A stretch of 39,783 bases of DNA. Source: Gemmatimonadota bacterium (GTDB taxonomy: Bacteria; Gemmatimonadota; Gemmatimonadetes; Longimicrobiales; Gaopeijiaceae). The stretch spans positions 1 to 39,783 of the forward strand of contig PWLA01000129.1 in NCBI GenBank assembly GCA_003559555.1. Direction: 5' to 3'. Every line of letters begins with the position of its first letter. Positions within the stretch are counted from its first letter, which is position 1. Made by a program: the position numbers and the translations under genes. This document shows positions 14,161 through 21,839 of this stretch, piece after piece. The notes under the pieces are model-generated. The model saw only the letters and a program-made list of their open reading frames with translations. It did not search any database and was not told where the DNA came from.

Positions 14161-15390
14161 TCACCCTCCGATTCCCCGCGCCGCCGCACGTGCGAGTGCG
14201 AGGGGGAAGCCCGGAAGCGCCGCCCCGATGCCGAGGACGATCGTGATCGCTGCGGCAGCGAGAACCGGAATCAACGTCGGGGGAGGTGGATCGACCTGCG
14301 GGCCCTCGGACGGCGGCGGGTCGAACCAGGCCGTGTGAACGATCGGCATCAGGTACAGTGCGGCCAGCAGGGCACCGGTGAGGAGGACCGTGAGCGGAAT
14401 CCAGGCCCCCGCCTGGGCCATCCCCGCCCCGATGACCCACTTGCTTACGAAACCCGAGAGGGGAGGGATTCCGATCAGGCCTAGAGAGAGGAGGGTGAAG
14501 GCCCCCATCGTCCAGGGCATCCGGCGGGCCGCACCCCCCATTCGGCTCACGTGGCGAATCCCCAGGTGATGCAGCAGGAGACCAGCGCACAGGAAGAGTC
14601 CACCCTTCATGAAGGCGTGGTGAGTGATGTGCACGATCCCCCCGGCGAGCGCCTCCCGGTCGAGCACCGAGATCGCCAGCGGGACGTAGGCCATCTGGCT
14701 GATGGTAGACCAGGCGAGGCGGCGTTTCAGGTGGTCGGTGCGAGTCGCCACGACCCCGGCCAGCACGACGGTCAGCGCGGAGACCCCGGTAAGGATCGCG
14801 AGGGGAGGCGGGTCCATCACCTGGATCAGCCGGATCATTCCGAAGGATCCCGTTGCCACCATGAGCCCCGAGAGGAGGGCGGAGATGGGCGCCGGTGCGA
14901 TGGGATGGGCCTGCGGGACCCAGCCGTGTACCGGCAGGAGTGCCGCCTTCACCGAGAACCCCGCCAGGAGGAGTACAATCCCGAGAGCCGGGACCTCGAC
15001 CCTGGTGCCGAAGCCCACGTCCCCGGCGGCAAGGGTCACGACGGCCAGCCCCAGGAGGAGCATGGCGGCGCCTGTGAGGACGTAGGCGAGGTAGCGTCGG
15101 CCGGCGGCGAGTGCCTCCGCGGTCTCGTCGTGGATGATCAGCGGCCACGCTGCGAGGGAGAGGAGCTCGTAGAACATGAGGAGCGTGAGAAGGTTGCCCG
15201 CTGTGCCAACTCCCAGCGTCAGGACGAAGCTGAGGGCGAGGAGCGCTTCATACCGGCGCCCACGCCTTGGCCCCGGGAGCACCAGGAGCCAGAGGATTCC
15301 CGCCGTCGCCGAAAAGAGGACCCCCAGTGCGTCGAACCTAAGATGAAGGCGAAGCTCCGGGACGATTTCGAAAAGGATGGACTCCATCAC
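14161..15390 (-). CDS. MnhD-type antiporter subunit, second copy, lacks TM8 lysine
   Basis: The product has 409 aa of the Proton_antipo_M family, starting by a 4-base overlap with the preceding gene. E75 (LMFYELLSLAAW), K148 (FSVKAALLPVHGWV), K262 (HHAFMKGGLFLCAG) and K317 (FVSKWVIGAG) occupy the conserved proton-path positions. At the TM8 position, where the sister copies have SGLIVKMG and SGVMIKTG, this one has SGLMVATG (A179, near 14855), so the central relay lysine is absent. The chain is shorter than a typical MnhD (about 490-500 aa), lacking one or two N-terminal helices. It may be a structural or differently gated copy. The family call is certain; its transport role is inference. Confidence 0.9.
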   Translation of the reverse strand: MMESILFEIVPELRLHLRFDALGVLFSATAGILWLLVLPGPRRGRRYEALLALSFVLTLGVGTAGNLLTLLMFYELLSLAAWPLIIHDETAEALAAGRRYLAYVLTGAAMLLLGLAVVTLAAGDVGFGTRVEVPALGIVLLLAGFSVKAALLPVHGWVPQAHPIAPAPISALLSGLMVATGSFGMIRLIQVMDPPPLAILTGVSALTVVLAGVVATRTDHLKRRLAWSTISQMAYVPLAISVLDREALAGGIVHITHHAFMKGGLFLCAGLLLHHLGIRHVSRMGGAARRMPWTMGAFTLLSLGLIGIPPLSGFVSKWVIGAGMAQAGAWIPLTVLLTGALLAALYLMPIVHTAWFDPPPSEGPQVDPPPPTLIPVLAAAAITIVLGIGAALPGFPLALARAAARGIGG

Positions 15391-16757
15391 TTCCCCACGA
15401 AGGCGGCAAACGGGCCCCCAATGATCCCCACCCCGACGGAGAGTGCGGCCAGGACGAAGATCGGGACGAGCATGACGAGAGGAGCCTCACTGGTGCCCTC
15501 CCGGTCTGCCGGGCTGGGCCGGAAGGCGACCACCACCACGAAACGTGCATAGCAGAGCGCCAGGATGACCGCCCCCAGGAGGATCATGACAGCGAACCCC
15601 CATCGCCCCGCTTCAAGGGCCCCCAGGACGATCATCCACTTCCCTGTGAACCCGCCGGTGGGTGGGATCCCGATGGCTGCGATCCCTCCAACCGCAAAGG
15701 CACTCGTGGTGAGCGGCATCGAGCGTCCGGTCCCCTCGATTCGTCTCGACCCGGCCCGGTGGATGAACGCCCCCGCCGCGAGGAAGAGGGACGCCTTGAT
15801 GATCGCGTGATTCAGGATGTGCACCGTCGCACCTGTTCGGTCGACGGCCAGCCCGAGCACGACCAGTCCGATGTTCGAGACGGTGGAATATGCCAGCATC
15901 CGCTTCAGATCGTCCTGCACCAACGCGAAGAGCGCTCCTGCCAGGAGGGAGGCTGCGCCTACCCAGATCAGGAGTTCGTGGAGGTGCTCGAGTCCGGGTG
16001 TCCGAAGCAGGCCGATGATGCCCATCTTCACGATCAGTCCCGAAAGGATCGCACTCACCGCGCTCGGCGCCGTGGCGTGGGCATCCGGAAGCCAGACGTG
16101 GAGTGGGAAGACCGCGGCCTTCAAGAGGAACCCGGCGGCCAACCCCCCGATGGCCAGGTGGAGCGGGAGACCGCCGTCGGGCAGCCGTTGGCCCACGTCC
16201 GCCATGTTGAGGCTGCCGGTGAGCGTGTAGAGGAGCCCCACCGAGAGGAGGATGACGATGGAGGCGACCGTACCCATCAGGAGGTATCGGAAGGCAGCGA
16301 GCCCTGCCCCTCGCTCCTCGCTCATCGCCACCATTCCGTAGGCCGAGATCGAGAGCACCTCGAGAAAGACGAAGAGGGTGAAGAAGTCTGCGGCCACTAC
16401 GAAGCCCATCATCCCACCTGTCCCCACGAGAATGACCGCGACCCCCTCGGGTGTGGTGACAGGTTCGTTGGAGTGGGTCGCAAAGGGCACGGCGAGGGCC
16501 GCCACGAGGGCGATTGGGACGGCGAACGTGCTCAACACGTCGAAGCGGAGCTCGATCCCGTACGGCGGAGGCCACCCGCCCACGGCGTAGGAGACGGTGT
16601 CTTCGCGGAGGAGCCCTGTGAGGAAGAGGGCCACGCCCAGGGTCGCGATGAGAACCCCGAAGCCCCAGGCCGGCGCCCATCGCCGGGACATCGTGGGCAC
16701 GAGCACGCCCCCCGCGATGGGGATCGCGACGAGCGCCGGGAGCCAGTGGGTCGTCAC
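15387..16757 (-). CDS. mnhD: MnhD-type Na+/H+ antiporter subunit, first copy
   Basis: A 456-aa multi-helix membrane subunit of the Mrp/Mnh and complex I-like Proton_antipo_M family. It is the most canonical of the three D-type copies. E133 (LFVFLEVLSISAYG) is the TM5 glutamate, K213 (FLLKAAVFPLHVWLPDAHA) the TM7 lysine, K244 (SGLIVKMGIIGLL) the TM8 lysine, K321 (NHAIIKASLFLAAG) and K373 (FTGKWMIVLGALE) the distal path. A complete half-channel for protons therefore seems present. It overlaps mnhC upstream and the second D copy downstream by four bases each, so the stoichiometry is probably set by translational coupling. Confidence 0.93.
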   Translation of the reverse strand: MTTHWLPALVAIPIAGGVLVPTMSRRWAPAWGFGVLIATLGVALFLTGLLREDTVSYAVGGWPPPYGIELRFDVLSTFAVPIALVAALAVPFATHSNEPVTTPEGVAVILVGTGGMMGFVVAADFFTLFVFLEVLSISAYGMVAMSEERGAGLAAFRYLLMGTVASIVILLSVGLLYTLTGSLNMADVGQRLPDGGLPLHLAIGGLAAGFLLKAAVFPLHVWLPDAHATAPSAVSAILSGLIVKMGIIGLLRTPGLEHLHELLIWVGAASLLAGALFALVQDDLKRMLAYSTVSNIGLVVLGLAVDRTGATVHILNHAIIKASLFLAAGAFIHRAGSRRIEGTGRSMPLTTSAFAVGGIAAIGIPPTGGFTGKWMIVLGALEAGRWGFAVMILLGAVILALCYARFVVVVAFRPSPADREGTSEAPLVMLVPIFVLAALSVGVGIIGGPFAAFVGK

Positions 16758-17104
16758 CAGCGCTTCCGCAGCTCGTCGATCTCCAGGGTCCCGAACTCCC
16801 GGTGGACCCGGAGGAGAAGCGCGAGGGCCAACGCGGTCGTGCTCACGGCCACCACGATCCCGGTGAGTACCAGAGCGTGCGGGATCGGGGCCATGAACGG
16901 GGGGGCCGCGTCGGGGCCCAGGATCGGCGCGGCCCCGCCCTCGATCATCCCCGAAGTGACGATGAAAGCGAAGACGGCCGTCTCCATGATGTTCAGCCCC
17001 ATCAGCTTCTTGAGGAGGTTCGAATCGGCAAGGACCGTCCAGAGACCGATCAGAAGGAGCACGACGGTGGCCGCGTAGTCCAGGTTCTCGAGAAGGGGTG
17101 TCAC
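16754..17104 (-). CDS. mnhC: MnhC/NuoK-type antiporter subunit
   Basis: A 116-aa protein with three membrane helices, homologous to MrpC/MnhC, MbhG and NuoK. MGLNIMETAVFAFIV and PIPHALVLTGIVVAVSTTALALAL match the family's G-x-x-x-x-E and 'PxPxALVLTxIV' blocks. The second helix carries the conserved glutamate (E41 in the NIMET string) used in NuoK-type proton transfer. A short Pro/Ala-rich loop (GGAAPILGPDAAPPF) separates helices 2 and 3. It overlaps its neighbours by ATGA on both sides. Confidence 0.93.
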   Translation of the reverse strand: MTPLLENLDYAATVVLLLIGLWTVLADSNLLKKLMGLNIMETAVFAFIVTSGMIEGGAAPILGPDAAPPFMAPIPHALVLTGIVVAVSTTALALALLLRVHREFGTLEIDELRKRW

Positions 17105-17778
17105 GCGTCCTCCAGCGCCAGGTACAGGCGGCTGAAGATGAGGGCGCCCCCGATCCCGATCCCGAGCTCCACCCCCATCAGCATCGCCTCATGGAGAAGC
17201 GGGAGGTGCGTCGGGTATCCCAGGGCGAACCCGGTGGCAATCCCCCCCACGATACCGGCGGCCAGGAACGCGAGGGGACCTGCCCCCTGAAGCCACGGAA
17301 GGAGCCGCCCCGGGAGGAGACTTCGGGCATGCTGCGGGCCGAACACGAACCCGTTCAGGATGACGAGCCCCCCAAGGATCGCGGCACCCTGGAGCCCTCC
17401 TCCGGGGACCTCGAGTCCGGACAGGATCACGTGGAACCCGAAGAGGGCGATGAAGGGCGTGACGAGGCGGACGATAAAGGCCACGATCGGGCTCGGTGAC
17501 GCGGCCGGCAACGCGGGCTCGCGGTGCCTGGCGAGGACGAGGACGGCAACCAGGCCGACGAAGATCACCACAACCTCCCCGAAGGTGTCCATCCCGCGGT
17601 AATCCAGGAGGATCGCGGTCACCAGGTTGCCCGTCTCCGGTCCCGACTCGATGTACTCCCGGGCGACGTGCGTGTGGATCGGCTGATCCGGGGAGCCGTG
17701 CCTGGGGAGCGCGGCCATCGCCGCGAGCATGGGAACCGCGAGTCCCGTGACGAAGGCGGCAGCGAGCCGCGGGTTCAT
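17101..17778 (-). CDS. mnhB: MbhE-MnhB fusion antiporter subunit
   Basis: A 225-aa membrane protein that joins two normally separate subunits. Residues 1-85 are the MbhE/MrpA-C-terminal domain, identified by ETGNLVTAILLDYRGMDTFG, whose motif is diagnostic. Residues ~95-225 are MnhB/MbhF: HVILSGLEVPGGGLQGAAIL corresponds to the canonical 'GHxxPGGGFxGG' and is followed by three more helices. The linker (REPALPAASPSP) is short. In Mbh hydrogenases these are MbhE and MbhF, adjacent genes in the same order, so this is a natural fusion of neighbours. The subunit sits between the DUF4040 gene and mnhC with four-base overlaps. Confidence 0.92.
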   Translation of the reverse strand: MNPRLAAAFVTGLAVPMLAAMAALPRHGSPDQPIHTHVAREYIESGPETGNLVTAILLDYRGMDTFGEVVVIFVGLVAVLVLARHREPALPAASPSPIVAFIVRLVTPFIALFGFHVILSGLEVPGGGLQGAAILGGLVILNGFVFGPQHARSLLPGRLLPWLQGAGPLAFLAAGIVGGIATGFALGYPTHLPLLHEAMLMGVELGIGIGGALIFSRLYLALEDA

Positions 17779-18008
17779 CGGGAAGTCCGGGCGATGACCA
17801 CGAGGAAGAGCAGCGTCGTGACTCCGGCTCCCACCGCGGCCTCGGTGAGAGCGACATCGGGGGCGCCCCGGTGCAGCCAGAGCAGACAGAGCATGAGGCT
17901 GTAGGCGGCGAAGAGGATGGCGGCCGCCGCCAGGTCCCGGGCCCGGGCCACCGCCAGCGCCGTGAGAATGAGGAGGGTGAGGAGGACCACGTCGAACAGT
18001 TCGCTCAT
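17775..18008 (-). CDS. DUF4040 antiporter subunit (MbhD-like)
   Basis: A 77-aa protein of three short membrane helices. I chose ATG 18008 because it overlaps mnhG by four bases and begins at the conserved N-terminus; longer starts add Arg/Pro-rich sequence. RGAPDVALTEAAVGAGVTTL is the DUF4040 signature, equal to MbhD in membrane-bound hydrogenase and to the penultimate part of MrpA. It stands alone here instead of being fused to a large NuoL-type domain, which is the Mbh-style arrangement. Confidence 0.9.
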   Translation of the reverse strand: MSELFDVVLLTLLILTALAVARARDLAAAAILFAAYSLMLCLLWLHRGAPDVALTEAAVGAGVTTLLFLVVIARTSR

Positions 18009-18304
18009 GGGTCGTCCGTTGTCCAGGGTGCGACCCCTCTCCGGTCCGCTGCCCGGGCGAGGGCGTGGCTGGCGGTCGGACCGGCGATGAGGATCAGGAT
18101 CGCCAGGCCCAGGAGCTGGAAGCTCGCGAGGCCCGGGCACAGGGCGAAGGCGAGTGCGAGGAGTATCGACCCCGCCCCCACCGTGTCGCACTTTGCCGCC
18201 GCATGGGCGCGGGAGTAGAAGTCGGGAAGGCGGAGAAGCCCGATCGTGGCGGCTAGAAAGAAGAAGGCGCCGATGAGACCGAAGGGGATGGCCAGCAGGC
18301 TCAC
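18005..18304 (-). CDS. mnhG: MnhG-type antiporter subunit
   Basis: A 99-aa protein with three membrane helices, MrpG/MnhG/PhaG family (MbhC in hydrogenase). IGLLRLPDFYSRAHAAAKCD followed by TVGAGSILLALAFAL is the family hallmark (RLPDxYxRxHAxxKxDTxG). The tail (ARAADRRGVAPWTTDDP) is hydrophilic. The role in the Mrp complex is structural, next to subunits E and F. It overlaps mnhF and the DUF4040 gene by ATGA. Confidence 0.93.
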   Translation of the reverse strand: MSLLAIPFGLIGAFFFLAATIGLLRLPDFYSRAHAAAKCDTVGAGSILLALAFALCPGLASFQLLGLAILILIAGPTASHALARAADRRGVAPWTTDDP

Positions 18305-18567
18305 GGGTCCAGCCTCCCGCTCTCCAACAACCGGCTGGCGGCCAGGCTCACTCCGAAGCTCAGGAGCCCATAGACGAAGGCGACGGTGAAGAAGATCTCC
18401 CGTCCGAATACGAAGCCCAGGAGGACGAGCACGACGAGTGTCTTCATGGCGAGCACGTTCACGGCCAGGATCCGATCCATGAGCGTGGGGCCGACCCGTG
18501 CCCGCTGGAGGCAGGCGAAGGCGTTCAGGAGGAGAAAGATTGCGAGCCCCCAGAAGAAGGTGGTCAT
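18301..18567 (-). CDS. mnhF: MnhF-type antiporter subunit
   Basis: An 88-aa protein with three membrane helices, MrpF/MnhF/PhaF family (MbhB). The start ATG 18567 overlaps the mnhE stop by four bases; an upstream in-frame methionine would add 26 non-conserved residues. ARVGPTLMDRILAVNVLAMK is the conserved 'GPTxxDRIxAxNxxxxK' block, with the acidic residue D (in MDR) in the membrane region. Confidence 0.93.
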   Translation of the reverse strand: MTTFFWGLAIFLLLNAFACLQRARVGPTLMDRILAVNVLAMKTLVVLVLLGFVFGREIFFTVAFVYGLLSFGVSLAASRLLESGRLDP

Positions 18568-19058
18568 GGGGTCTTCCCCTCGAACACCCGGGCGACCCGC
18601 TCCTCCAGGCGCTGAACCTGCTCCCCGAACCTCGGCTCCAGGCAATGGATGCGAAGCTCCGAGCCTGCCAGGTCCACCGTCAGGGTTCCAGGCGTGAGGG
18701 TGAGCGAGTTCGCCAGCGCCACACGGGAGATCTCACGGGTCAGAGTGGTGCGATGGATGATGGTGACCGGCTTGACGGGAAGCCGAGGGTCCAGCACCAG
18801 CCGGGCCACATGGAAGGCGGCCGCCGTGATGAGGAGGGCGAGCTGGACCAGGTAGAGGAGGAGGGCGGCGCCTTGCCTGGCGCTGATGGCGGGGACCTCG
18901 GTGGTGCGGAACGCCCGGTTCGCAACCACTCCCAACCCGAGGGAGAGGCTTGCCCCGAGGGCGAGATCCCACGGATGGAAGGACCCGGAGAGGATGAGCC
19001 AGAAGAGGAACAGGAAGATCGCCGAGGGGATGACCCTGCCATGGCGCGATTTCGGCAT
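18564..19058 (-). CDS. mnhE: MnhE-type antiporter subunit, operon leader
   Basis: A 164-aa protein of the MrpE/MnhE/PhaE family (MbhA). I chose ATG 19058, preceded by AGGGAAGG. Two hydrophobic helices (FLFLFWLILSG and GAALLLYLVQLALLITAAA) are followed by a cytoplasmic domain with the typical PVKPVTIIHRTTLTREISR and NSLTLTPGTLTVDL signatures. It is the first gene of the nine-gene operon. The promoter is not obvious in the 273-bp divergent gap to the SDR gene. Confidence 0.93.
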   Translation of the reverse strand: MPKSRHGRVIPSAIFLFLFWLILSGSFHPWDLALGASLSLGLGVVANRAFRTTEVPAISARQGAALLLYLVQLALLITAAAFHVARLVLDPRLPVKPVTIIHRTTLTREISRVALANSLTLTPGTLTVDLAGSELRIHCLEPRFGEQVQRLEERVARVFEGKTP

Positions 19059-19131
19059 CACCTTCCCTGGAGTGGGTGGTCTGTTGTCCTCAGCGCCTAC
19101 CCCTGGCGCATGAGATGTGCCAGCCGGGCGG

Positions 19132-19147
19132 TGGCACGCCCTCTGCA
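19132..19147 (+). promoter_or_regulatory. sigma-54-like promoter candidate
   Basis: TGGCACG-ccct-CTGCA fits the -24/-12 consensus (TGGCACG-N4-TTGCA) with one mismatch and the required GG-to-GC spacing of 10 bp. It points toward the SDR gene at 19332, giving a leader of about 170 nt. Its -24 element is also half of a GTGCCA/TGGCAC dyad (19117-19137). In GC-rich DNA a chance match is possible, and no enhancer-binding regulator lies nearby. Confidence 0.3.
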
Positions 19148-19331
19148 CTTCTGATCACCACCTTTCTCAGCTTACGGCGGCCACGCAAGGGCCACGCTGG
19201 TGCGTTGTCGCGAAAAGGGAGGGGGATCGACCGATCACCCCGGCCGGACGACCGAGAAGGAATGTCCCGCGGAAGGCAATCCCAACGGGACGGGCTGTCC
19301 CACACATGACACGATTTCAGAGGAGACAACG

Positions 19332-20105
19332 ATGAGCAAGCGAGCAGAGAACAAGGTGGCACTCGTGACTGGTGGCTCCATCGGGCTGGGAAGGGCACAG
19401 TCCATGTTGCTAGCCCGTGAGGGTGCGAAGGTGGCCGTCACCGATATTCTGGACGAGGAGGGGCAGGCGACCGTTCAGGAGATCGAGGAGGCCGGAGGGA
19501 CCGCTCGCTACTGGAACCTGGACGTCACCGACGAGGCCCAGGTGAAGAATGTGATGGGTGAGGTGATCGAGGCGTTCGGCGAGGTGACCGTGCTTGTGAA
19601 CAACGCCGGGGTGTCGGGAGCGAACAAGCCCACGCACGAGATCACCGAAGAGGAGTGGGACCATGTCCAGGACGTGAACGTCAAGGGCGTCTTCTTCTGC
19701 ACCAAGCACGTCATTCCGTCAATGAAACGGGCAGGGGAGGGAAGCATCATCAACCTGTCGTCCATCTACGGGCTGGTGGGCGCCCCGGACGTGCCGCCCT
19801 ACCATGCATCGAAGGGCGCGGTCCGCCTCATGGCCAAGACCGATGCCCTCATCTACGCGGAGGACGGGATACGGGTGAACTCCATCCATCCCGGGTTCAT
19901 CTGGACTCCCATGGTCCAGCAGCACCTGAAGAATTCCGGAGTGGATCCAGAGGAAGGGAAGAAGGATCTGGCCGCCCAGCACCCCATCGGGAAGGTGGGC
20001 GAGCCCGACGACATCGCCTATGGTGTTCTCTACCTGGCGTCGGACGAGTCCAAGTTCGTTACGGGAAGCGAGCTCGTCATCGACGGTGGATATACAGCGA
20101 AGTAG
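19332..20105 (+). CDS. short-chain dehydrogenase/reductase (classical SDR)
   Basis: The product has 258 aa, with ATG 19332 preceded by AGAGGAGA. It is an NAD(P)-dependent SDR of the classical type, probably cytoplasmic. TGGSIGLG (residues 13-20) is the dinucleotide loop; D37 at the end of beta-2 (VAVTDIL) suggests NAD rather than NADP. NNAG is at 90-93, the catalytic S144, Y157 and K161 are in INLSSIYG and YHASKGA, and the C-terminus has FVTGSELVIDGGYTAK. The family includes glucose, cyclopentanol and 3-oxoacyl-ACP dehydrogenases; the substrate is not predictable. The 3' end overlaps the convergent heme-protein gene by 29 bp. Confidence 0.92.
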   Translation: MSKRAENKVALVTGGSIGLGRAQSMLLAREGAKVAVTDILDEEGQATVQEIEEAGGTARYWNLDVTDEAQVKNVMGEVIEAFGEVTVLVNNAGVSGANKPTHEITEEEWDHVQDVNVKGVFFCTKHVIPSMKRAGEGSIINLSSIYGLVGAPDVPPYHASKGAVRLMAKTDALIYAEDGIRVNSIHPGFIWTPMVQQHLKNSGVDPEEGKKDLAAQHPIGKVGEPDDIAYGVLYLASDESKFVTGSELVIDGGYTAK

Positions 20106-20832
20106 GTGGGGCTCCTGTGATCTCGAAGGCACGGGTGTAGACCCGGTCCCCGATCTGCGACTGGTCGCCGTCGGCGGCCAGGGCTGCGAGGTGGAGCACC
20201 ACGGGTACGCCGGCCTCGTCCGGCGCTACCCACTCCACCGACCAGCGAGTCGTCGTCTCCTCGGTCGGTTCGATTCCGCCGAGCCGGTGCTGGGCGAACT
20301 CGACCTCCCGGTCGACCAGGATTCCTACGCGTTCCTCCTCGGTGTCCGGCACCTCCAGAGTCCCCACCTGGGACTCGTCCGCGGGGTGCCGGACGGCAAG
20401 CTGGAAGCAGGCCACCACCAGGTCCGGATCGGTCAGGGTGATCTCCAGCGGATAGCGGGCTCCCGGCTCGTACGCCTCGGGAAACCCGTGGAGTTCGAGC
20501 GTTCCCGGGCCGTCGTCCTCCGCACCGTTCCAGTGGCAGGCCCCGCAGGAATCTTCCCCGAAGCCACCGGTCACCCGTGCGGGTGGCCCATCACGGAAAG
20601 CGATGTGGAAGCCCAGGCGGCCCTCGCCGGCCAGATCTCCTCCACCGACCTTCCGGAGGCCGTCGAGCCAACTCCCCTCGTCCGCGGAGGCCGCACCTGC
20701 CAGGGCGGGCGGGGGGGAGGAAACGGCCCCGGCCAGGGCCATCCCACCGAGGCCGAGGCCTGCCACGACCGACGCTCTGACGAGCGAGGCCGCCAGCGGG
20801 CTGGGCGAAGCCCGGGATGCGCGACGGATCAC
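20077..20832 (-). CDS. exported heme c-binding, choice-of-anchor/reeler-like protein
   Basis: A 251-aa protein with an N-terminal Arg-rich region and hydrophobic signal (VVAGLGLGGMALAGA). A single heme motif C96-G-A-C-H100 is followed by a beta-rich domain (GFPEAYEPGARYPLEITLTD, VVACFQLAVR, GTLEVPDTEEER, RWSVEWVAPDEAG). That layout resembles the reeler/choice-of-anchor V domain seen in heme-linked surface proteins of environmental bacteria. It starts by an ATGA overlap with the upstream beta-propeller gene, so the two are coexpressed and may form an electron-transfer or redox-sensing pair in the periplasm. No membrane anchor follows the domain. Confidence 0.75.
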   Translation of the reverse strand: MIRRASRASPSPLAASLVRASVVAGLGLGGMALAGAVSSPPPALAGAASADEGSWLDGLRKVGGGDLAGEGRLGFHIAFRDGPPARVTGGFGEDSCGACHWNGAEDDGPGTLELHGFPEAYEPGARYPLEITLTDPDLVVACFQLAVRHPADESQVGTLEVPDTEEERVGILVDREVEFAQHRLGGIEPTEETTTRWSVEWVAPDEAGVPVVLHLAALAADGDQSQIGDRVYTRAFEITGAPPTSLYIHRR

Positions 20833-21839
20833 TGCGAGGACGGCCGGGTCAGGACGCGTCCCAGGTAGTTCGAGTCGGTCCCGAACCAGATTGCGCCACG
20901 CTCCTCGTCAAAGGCCATGTGGCGAATGTTGTTCGACACCTGATGTACGGCGATGAAGCTCTCGCTGGCGGGATCGAAGGCCACGAGTTGCTTCTCGGGA
21001 CCGGTCTCGCTGATCCAGAGGACCCCACGGTCGTCCTTCGTGATGGCGTACGGACGCGAGTCCTGGCCGCCCGGCATCGGATACCTGGTGACCTCGCCGG
21101 TGGCGATCTCGATGCGGGCGAGGATTCCGTGCGGCTCGTCGACGGACCAGACGAACCCGTCGTTCAGCACCTCCAGGCGTCGCCCCCGGGACTCCTCCTG
21201 CGCCTTGTTGAAGCGGGTGATCTCGAGGGACTCCGGATGGATCCGGACGACCTCGTCTTCGCCGAAAAGCGAAACCCAGGGATGCCCCTCGTCGTCCAGC
21301 ACGATGCCGTACGGACGCGCCCGGTCGTTATCGTGCGGGGTGACCAGGCGGTACTCGCCGGTGGCCATGTCGATGTGGCCGACCCGGTTCGACTGCTGCG
21401 AGGTGAACCAGATTCCCCCTTCACCGTCGAAGACCATGGTGTGAGGATCCCGAGCCTCGCCGGTGGGGAAGACCCGAAGCTCGCCAGTCTCCGGGTGCAC
21501 CCGTGTGATGGTCGCGTTCCGGTTACCCGCGTACCAACCGTAGCCGTCCTCGTCGACGATCACCGTATGGGGGTTGGCGCCTTCCTCGATCTCGTACCGG
21601 CGGAAGGATTCGTCGGCGGGGTCGAAGCGGGCCACGTAGTTGCCCGCCTGGCCCACGAACCAGATGGTGCCGTCCGGCGAGACCGAGGGATCCCGGGTTC
21701 GGCCGCCCCATTCCACCTCCCACTCCACCAACTCGTCGACTCCGCCTGGGGCCCCCTGGGCGGCCACCGGCTCCGGTGTGGTGGGGGCAAGCACGAAGGC
21801 ACCAGCTACCGCGATCGAAAAGGACATGCGCAGGTGCAT
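20829..21839 (-). CDS. exported Vgb-like beta-propeller protein
   Basis: A 336-aa protein from ATG 21839, chosen for its strong ribosome site (AAGGAGGAG) and signal peptide (MHLRMSFSIAVAGAFVLAP). The body consists of seven similar blades: 'DGxxWFxGQxxNxVARFDP', 'DEDGYGWYAGNRNATITRV', 'EGGIWFTSQQSNRVGHID', 'DEGHPWVSLFGEDEVVRI', 'DRGVLWISETGPEKQLVA', 'RGAIWFGTDSNYLGRV'. This is the streptogramin (virginiamycin B) lyase-like propeller fold. Most members outside antibiotic resistance have no proven activity, and I cannot place the lyase catalytic His pair with confidence. Treat it as a propeller of unknown ligand, coupled to the heme protein downstream. Confidence 0.8.
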   Translation of the reverse strand: MHLRMSFSIAVAGAFVLAPTTPEPVAAQGAPGGVDELVEWEVEWGGRTRDPSVSPDGTIWFVGQAGNYVARFDPADESFRRYEIEEGANPHTVIVDEDGYGWYAGNRNATITRVHPETGELRVFPTGEARDPHTMVFDGEGGIWFTSQQSNRVGHIDMATGEYRLVTPHDNDRARPYGIVLDDEGHPWVSLFGEDEVVRIHPESLEITRFNKAQEESRGRRLEVLNDGFVWSVDEPHGILARIEIATGEVTRYPMPGGQDSRPYAITKDDRGVLWISETGPEKQLVAFDPASESFIAVHQVSNNIRHMAFDEERGAIWFGTDSNYLGRVLTRPSSQ

